From Flavobacteriales bacterium (GTDB lineage: Bacteria > Bacteroidota > Bacteroidia > Flavobacteriales_G > Salibacteraceae), in assembly GCA_003499525.1 (NCBI GenBank), contig DNTB01000079.1, positions 1 through 9,179 of the forward strand: a stretch of 9,179 bases of DNA, given 5' to 3'. Position 1 is the first letter of the stretch; each line of letters begins with the position of its first letter. The position numbers were made by a program, and so were the translations under genes. The notes under the pieces were generated by a model. It worked only from the letters and a program-made list of their open reading frames with translations. It did not search any database and had not been told where the DNA came from. Below, piece by piece: positions 5,740 through 9,179 of this stretch.

Positions 5740-6630
5740 ATGAAAATCTCACAAATCCTCCTTATTTCTTTGGTTTTGATGACTGCCTTTAGTTTACAGA
5801 CCTGCAAGCACGAGCATTGCTTTGATCCTACCGATCCGGATTGCGAAAACTACGACCCGTGTCATGCGTACCAGAGGCCCAGTGCGAAGTTCGAAATGCT
5901 TATGAATCTATGGTATACGGATAAGGATGGTCGATCAGCGGATACCGTTTTTTCCGATTCCATTTTTGCGGGAAACTATGGTCACTCTATAATTTTTAAT
6001 GCAATAGACGATCATTTGGGGATGCAGCATACCTGGTATGTAGGGCAGGAAAACTTTGATGGGCCTCAGACTCCTGGAAGAGATTTTTCTTCGGTGACTA
6101 TTCGTCCGGCACGCATACCCATTACTCATGTAATTCGCTATGAACCCGATTCCATATGCGACCCTCAGGACGATGGGTACGATTCAACTGTGCAATTCAT
6201 ACAATTGGTTAAAGAATATAATGATCTGGATGTTTTAAGTGTATTTCGCGGGGCGTTTGAGGGCAGCACAGACAGCTTCGATTTGCGCTTTTGGGCACCG
6301 CGTGCCAAATTCGACACAACGGGTAGTGCTCCATTACCAGGAAACATAGGTGGGTTTAATTCCAGCAATTTTCACAATTGGGGTAGGTATACATGGGATG
6401 GAACTTCAGGATATGAACCTGGAAGAAGAGGTATTTGGGTCAAACACTTTGCCGTGATGAACAGCCGAATGATTTTTTCAGGTCGTTATCAATACGTCGA
6501 GCCATCAGACCCTGGTTATAATATACCGTTCGGGTTTATGGAAATATTGCCGAACGATAGATTCGAAATGAGGTATTTATTCGATGAGGGATACCACATT
6601 GTCCGGGGACGAAAAATTGCAGATCAATGA
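5740..6630 (+). CDS. Putative lipoprotein of unknown function
   Basis: A 296-residue exported protein. Residues 1-21 are a hydrophobic leader (MKISQILLISLVLMTAFSLQ then Thr), followed by Cys22 in LQTC. This is a loose lipobox of the kind tolerated in Bacteroidota, suggesting a lipid-anchored envelope protein. A cysteine- and Asp/Pro-rich linker follows (Cys27, Cys35 and Cys41), then a beta-rich region with many aromatic residues. Motifs such as SADTVFSDSIFAGNYGHS and FRGAFEGSTDSFDLRFW read as beta strands, and a last segment (GRYQYVEPSDPGYNIPFGF) may hold the closing strands. I recognise no catalytic motif or T9SS domain. Its stop overlaps the start of the next gene by ATGA, so the two are probably co-translated and functionally linked. 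Lipidation is likely but not certain. Confidence 0.75.
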   Translation: MKISQILLISLVLMTAFSLQTCKHEHCFDPTDPDCENYDPCHAYQRPSAKFEMLMNLWYTDKDGRSADTVFSDSIFAGNYGHSIIFNAIDDHLGMQHTWYVGQENFDGPQTPGRDFSSVTIRPARIPITHVIRYEPDSICDPQDDGYDSTVQFIQLVKEYNDLDVLSVFRGAFEGSTDSFDLRFWAPRAKFDTTGSAPLPGNIGGFNSSNFHNWGRYTWDGTSGYEPGRRGIWVKHFAVMNSRMIFSGRYQYVEPSDPGYNIPFGFMEILPNDRFEMRYLFDEGYHIVRGRKIADQ

Positions 6631-7772
6631 AACACTTTGTACTTACTTCAATTGCCATTTTTGTTTTTCATTTTACATTCAGTCAGGATGGATGTACCGA
6701 TGTGACCATCACCAACCCCTTGAGTCCGGTGAATGTGGAATGGTCCAACCGATTGAATGCGCTGGGAAACAGCAACCTGGATCGAAACAGCTTTTTGAAT
6801 TCGTATTTCAATTGGTACGACCCTGCCAAAATTGCCATTAATAAATCCAACGAGTGGAAGGTACCTGAATTCAAATTACAGGACGGAGATTCACTAAATG
6901 CGCTGTACGACATGACCTGGCCGTGGAGTACGGCCATGAACAACAGTGCTTTTTCATTCTTATACCTTGATCCTGCCACGCTCAACCTTCAAAGAGAAAA
7001 CCCGGATGATCCACTTCCGAACCCTCAACCGCTTCCGGTTGAAGATAGAGACTATCATTGGGAGGACGGATGGGAGCTGCTGTACTTGAATTTGGGGTTT
7101 TTACCCAATGGGGATGATGTAGACCAAACATTTGCCGACAGCTGGAGGCCTACAGAAAACGCTACTAATAGTGCTTTCATGAGGCCAGAACCCAATCACG
7201 TACCTTATTTTGTCTTGTATAATAGATATCGATCCACCATGCGAGTCTTTGCCAATGTTTTTGCTCCAAATGGGAACTTACCTGAGGTAGATTATACGCA
7301 CGTTAAACTACAATTTACAGAAGGTCAAGCGTCCGGATCCGGCCTGTTCCGCGTTTCTAATGGAGTAGATCGCCCTTTAGACAAAGAAACGATAGAAACA
7401 GGTGAAAAGATGATCAGCCCAAATCAGGCACCTGCGGATATTGACGAATGGATTGTTGCGGATTTTCAACTGAGCTATGATCCTTGTATATGTCAGAATT
7501 CAAGTATGAAAGATCAAAAAATTCAAATGATATTTAGTACTTTCAATACAATGACCGTGGATTTATACTATCGGGAACTTTCTGTTGATAAAAGTATTAC
7601 GGAAAACGACCTCAGAGATAACTTCCTGAATTTATCCGATTTGGATCCGGTTAACGAAAAGCCAGGAGCAAAAGTATATGGTTATATGTCGGATTTATAT
7701 GATGATTATCAAAAAGCAATGGTACATTATTCAGGTGCCTGCAGGATTACAATAGTGCAAACAACTGGGTGA
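6627..7772 (+). CDS. Exported protein of unknown family, N-terminal part
   Basis: The product starts with a signal peptide, MKHFVLTSIAIFVFHFTFS, with likely cleavage before Gln20. The mature part opens DGCTDVTITNPLSPVNVEWS and is rich in Trp, Tyr, Asn and Pro, with no motif I recognise. Two cysteines (CICQ, about residues 289-291) and a stretch LYYRELSVDKSITENDLRDN lie near the end. The last nine residues (RITIVQTTG) look like out-of-frame read-through: the -1 frame across the same bases reads QDYNSANNWVKQQLAKKLKG and continues as the next entry. The intact gene would therefore run 6627-8602 and encode about 658 residues. It overlaps the lipoprotein stop by ATGA. Function unknown; envelope or periplasmic location inferred from the signal peptide. 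Confidence 0.75.
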   Translation: MKHFVLTSIAIFVFHFTFSQDGCTDVTITNPLSPVNVEWSNRLNALGNSNLDRNSFLNSYFNWYDPAKIAINKSNEWKVPEFKLQDGDSLNALYDMTWPWSTAMNNSAFSFLYLDPATLNLQRENPDDPLPNPQPLPVEDRDYHWEDGWELLYLNLGFLPNGDDVDQTFADSWRPTENATNSAFMRPEPNHVPYFVLYNRYRSTMRVFANVFAPNGNLPEVDYTHVKLQFTEGQASGSGLFRVSNGVDRPLDKETIETGEKMISPNQAPADIDEWIVADFQLSYDPCICQNSSMKDQKIQMIFSTFNTMTVDLYYRELSVDKSITENDLRDNFLNLSDLDPVNEKPGAKVYGYMSDLYDDYQKAMVHYSGACRITIVQTTG

Positions 7773-8602
7773 AGCAACAGCTGGCTAAGAAACTCAAAGG
7801 GTTCATGGAAACGAGCTTTAATATTGTTCTCTCCTTTGGATCACCGCAGGCTGCAGCAACAAATATGCTCATTGACAAGGGACAAACAGTTGGAGAAGAC
7901 AAACTTGAACAGGTGAAATCAGGCCAAATATTAACTGATGAAGAGGCTAATAAATATGCCAAAAGTTTGACTAAAGGGATGTTGGCATTGGGCGTGGACT
8001 ATGTTAGTGCGTCAATTAATGTAAAAGGAAAGCCCAGCAGGCCGCAGGCTCCTGTGGCCACGTTTACTGAAGGAGTTGTACGAGGTACTATTGATGATGC
8101 AACCGTAAGGGCAAGCCCACAATTAATAATACCGGGTGTGCGACCATCTTACAGTAATGACGTCACACCCTCAAACTATCCTGTGTACAATGAATTACCA
8201 GGTTTGTTTGCCATGCTCGAAACTCCAAAAGTGAAAATGAACGATTGGAAGACCTGGGAAAGAGTAGGAGTTGGGGGAAATGGTGTGCCAGTTGAGTTTT
8301 GGTATAGAAATCATATGTTTCTTCAAGTTGAGGATATTGCCTATGTACTTAATCCTGCTCTTGATTTTGATATGGAAAAGACCAAATTATATTTCATGCT
8401 TGAATTGAAATATGAACAGAACTTTAGCTGGAATAGTTTGCATTTGCCTAATAGTGATATGGATCTTGGAAATCTACACCTTGAGCACCAATTCCCTAAA
8501 GACGATTATGGAAATCATTCAAGAACTATGGTTTTTCAATCCGGAATATATCCCATTGAAAACGCAAGAAACCTGTTTTTTTATGACGGATTAACGGATT
8601 AG
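7769..8602 (+). CDS. C-terminal part of the frameshifted exported protein
   Basis: Likely the second half of the preceding gene rather than a gene of its own. The frame has no signal peptide, its only upstream start is a GTG inside the end of the previous frame, and protein-like sequence is already readable before that GTG (open from 7706, with DYNSANNWVKQQLAKKLKGF across 7745-7804). The product begins with a helical part (about residues 1-75, SFGSPQAAATNMLIDKGQ, then ILTDEEANKYAKSLTKGM) and ends with a beta-rich part (GNGVPVEFWYRNHMFLQVED, then LYFMLELKYEQNFSW). It has no T9SS domain, so the protein is either periplasmic or exported another way. It stops about 28 bases before the insertion-sequence end; I see no sign that the insertion cut it. 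Confidence 0.7.
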   Translation: MKQQLAKKLKGFMETSFNIVLSFGSPQAAATNMLIDKGQTVGEDKLEQVKSGQILTDEEANKYAKSLTKGMLALGVDYVSASINVKGKPSRPQAPVATFTEGVVRGTIDDATVRASPQLIIPGVRPSYSNDVTPSNYPVYNELPGLFAMLETPKVKMNDWKTWERVGVGGNGVPVEFWYRNHMFLQVEDIAYVLNPALDFDMEKTKLYFMLELKYEQNFSWNSLHLPNSDMDLGNLHLEHQFPKDDYGNHSRTMVFQSGIYPIENARNLFFYDGLTD

Positions 8603-8629
8603 TTCCCAAACGTAAATAGGCTACATTAA

Positions 8630-9179
8630 GGGGTAGTTGTTTAGCTACTAGAAAAAAAGTAGCAGTTATGGAGAATTACACAAGTATTACAGAATTCATG
8701 CAGAAGTATGGCACCAGGGAGGCCTGTTATCAGCACCTATATGATTTAAAATGGTCACAAGGGTATCAATGCCTTAAATGTGAGCATCCTCATTGGGTAA
8801 AAGGGAGAAAATGGCATTACAGAAAATGCCAAAGATGCCATTACGATGAATCATCAACGGCCAATACATTGTTTCATAAGTTGAAATTTCCCATCGAGAA
8901 AGCATTTATGATAACCTACCAGCTCAGTACGATGAAGAAAGGCATGTCATCATGTGAAATAAGCCGACAGTATGGAATACATCAGGAAACAGCATGGTAC
9001 TTCAGGCGTAAAGTACAGCGGGCGATGCAGTCACTAGTCATCCAATCATTAAGAGATAATGTAGAGGTTGACGAGGCCATGATAGGCGGAGTAGAAACGG
9101 GAAGAAAAGGAAGAAGCAAAGGCAAGAAGAGAAAGATTCAGATTGCCGCTGAAGTTGGATATCCTGAAGATGATAAGCC
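8630..9179 (+). mobile_element. IS1595-family insertion sequence, left part (window-truncated)
   Basis: The transposase gene at 8668 defines the element. Its left end is proposed near GGGGTAGTTGTTTAGCTAC (8630-8648), because structured sequence starts there: GTAG, GCTAC (8644-8648) and GTAGC (8659-8663) can pair in alternative short hairpins around an A7 run. The right end lies beyond the window, so the terminal inverted repeat and the target duplication cannot be confirmed. Confidence 0.6.
8668..9179 (+). CDS. IS1595-family (ISXO2-like) transposase, partial
   Basis: DDE-type transposase, first 170 residues, open at the window edge. An N-terminal zinc ribbon is visible: Cys35 and Cys38 in CLKC, Cys54 and Cys57 in CQRC, followed by YDESSTANTLFHKLKFPIEK, a block typical of ISXO2-like proteins. 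A helical part (EISRQYGIHQETAWYFRRKV, about 97-116) has the look of a helix-turn-helix for DNA binding. EVDEAMIGG supplies the first catalytic Asp (Asp135), followed by a basic stretch GRKGRSKGKKRK. The remaining catalytic residues would lie beyond the window. The ATG at 8668 is chosen because the product then begins at the usual distance from the zinc ribbon. No disruption is visible. Confidence 0.92.
   Translation, partial: MENYTSITEFMQKYGTREACYQHLYDLKWSQGYQCLKCEHPHWVKGRKWHYRKCQRCHYDESSTANTLFHKLKFPIEKAFMITYQLSTMKKGMSSCEISRQYGIHQETAWYFRRKVQRAMQSLVIQSLRDNVEVDEAMIGGVETGRKGRSKGKKRKIQIAAEVGYPEDDK

Noticed and set aside
6683..6985. Hundred-codon minus-strand frame opposite the exported-protein gene
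   Set aside because: It lies antisense to a gene with a clear signal peptide and its composition shows no protein-like pattern.
8412..8594. Sixty-codon plus-strand frame within the C-terminal half of the exported protein
   Set aside because: It overlaps a better-supported frame completely and shows no motif; likely a chance frame.

Overview
The window looks like accessory DNA from a member of the Bacteroidota, probably a free-living Flavobacteriales or Cytophagales relative. It is AT-rich and lacks consistent Shine-Dalgarno sites. Two gene products end in the C-terminal sorting domain of the type IX secretion system (T9SS), which is confined to that phylum. Every gene I can support lies on the plus strand.

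Layout. (1) 33-2710: a secreted subtilisin-family (S8) serine protease. Its catalytic part (33-2198) and its C-terminal Ig-like plus T9SS sorting part (2174-2710) are in different frames, separated at a run of seven Gs. A (TC)8 tract sits in the signal-peptide codons. (2) 2780-3736: a second secreted protein with a T9SS sorting domain and no recognised enzymatic domain. (3) About 3836-4641: a transposon-like unit, a REP-associated tyrosine transposase (RAYT, Y1/HUH family) bracketed by two inverted copies of a bulged palindrome of about 57 bases. (4) 4669-5393: a zeta-toxin/COG4185-type P-loop kinase overlapping by ATGA with a 50-residue protein that may be its partner. (5) 5394-5739: a gene-free stretch of repeats, with a direct repeat plus a 7-bp palindrome, then two facing arrays of a 7-bp repeat. 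(6) 5740-8602: a putative lipoprotein overlapping by ATGA with a large exported protein of unknown family, the latter split by a frameshift near 7706-7745. (7) 8630-9179: the left part of an IS1595-family (ISXO2-like) insertion sequence, cut by the window edge.

How parts fit together. The protease depends on its T9SS domain for export across the outer membrane, so the frame at the G run decides whether the enzyme is exported or left in the periplasm. The RAYT presumably acts on the hairpins that flank it. The right-hand hairpin lies between the RAYT and the kinase and argues that the kinase starts at 4669, not further upstream. The kinase and small protein look like a toxin-antitoxin pair. 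The lipoprotein and the exported protein are probably co-translated and may act together in the envelope. Both frame breaks have the same polarity (one extra base would restore each), so missing bases in the assembly must be excluded before biology is inferred.
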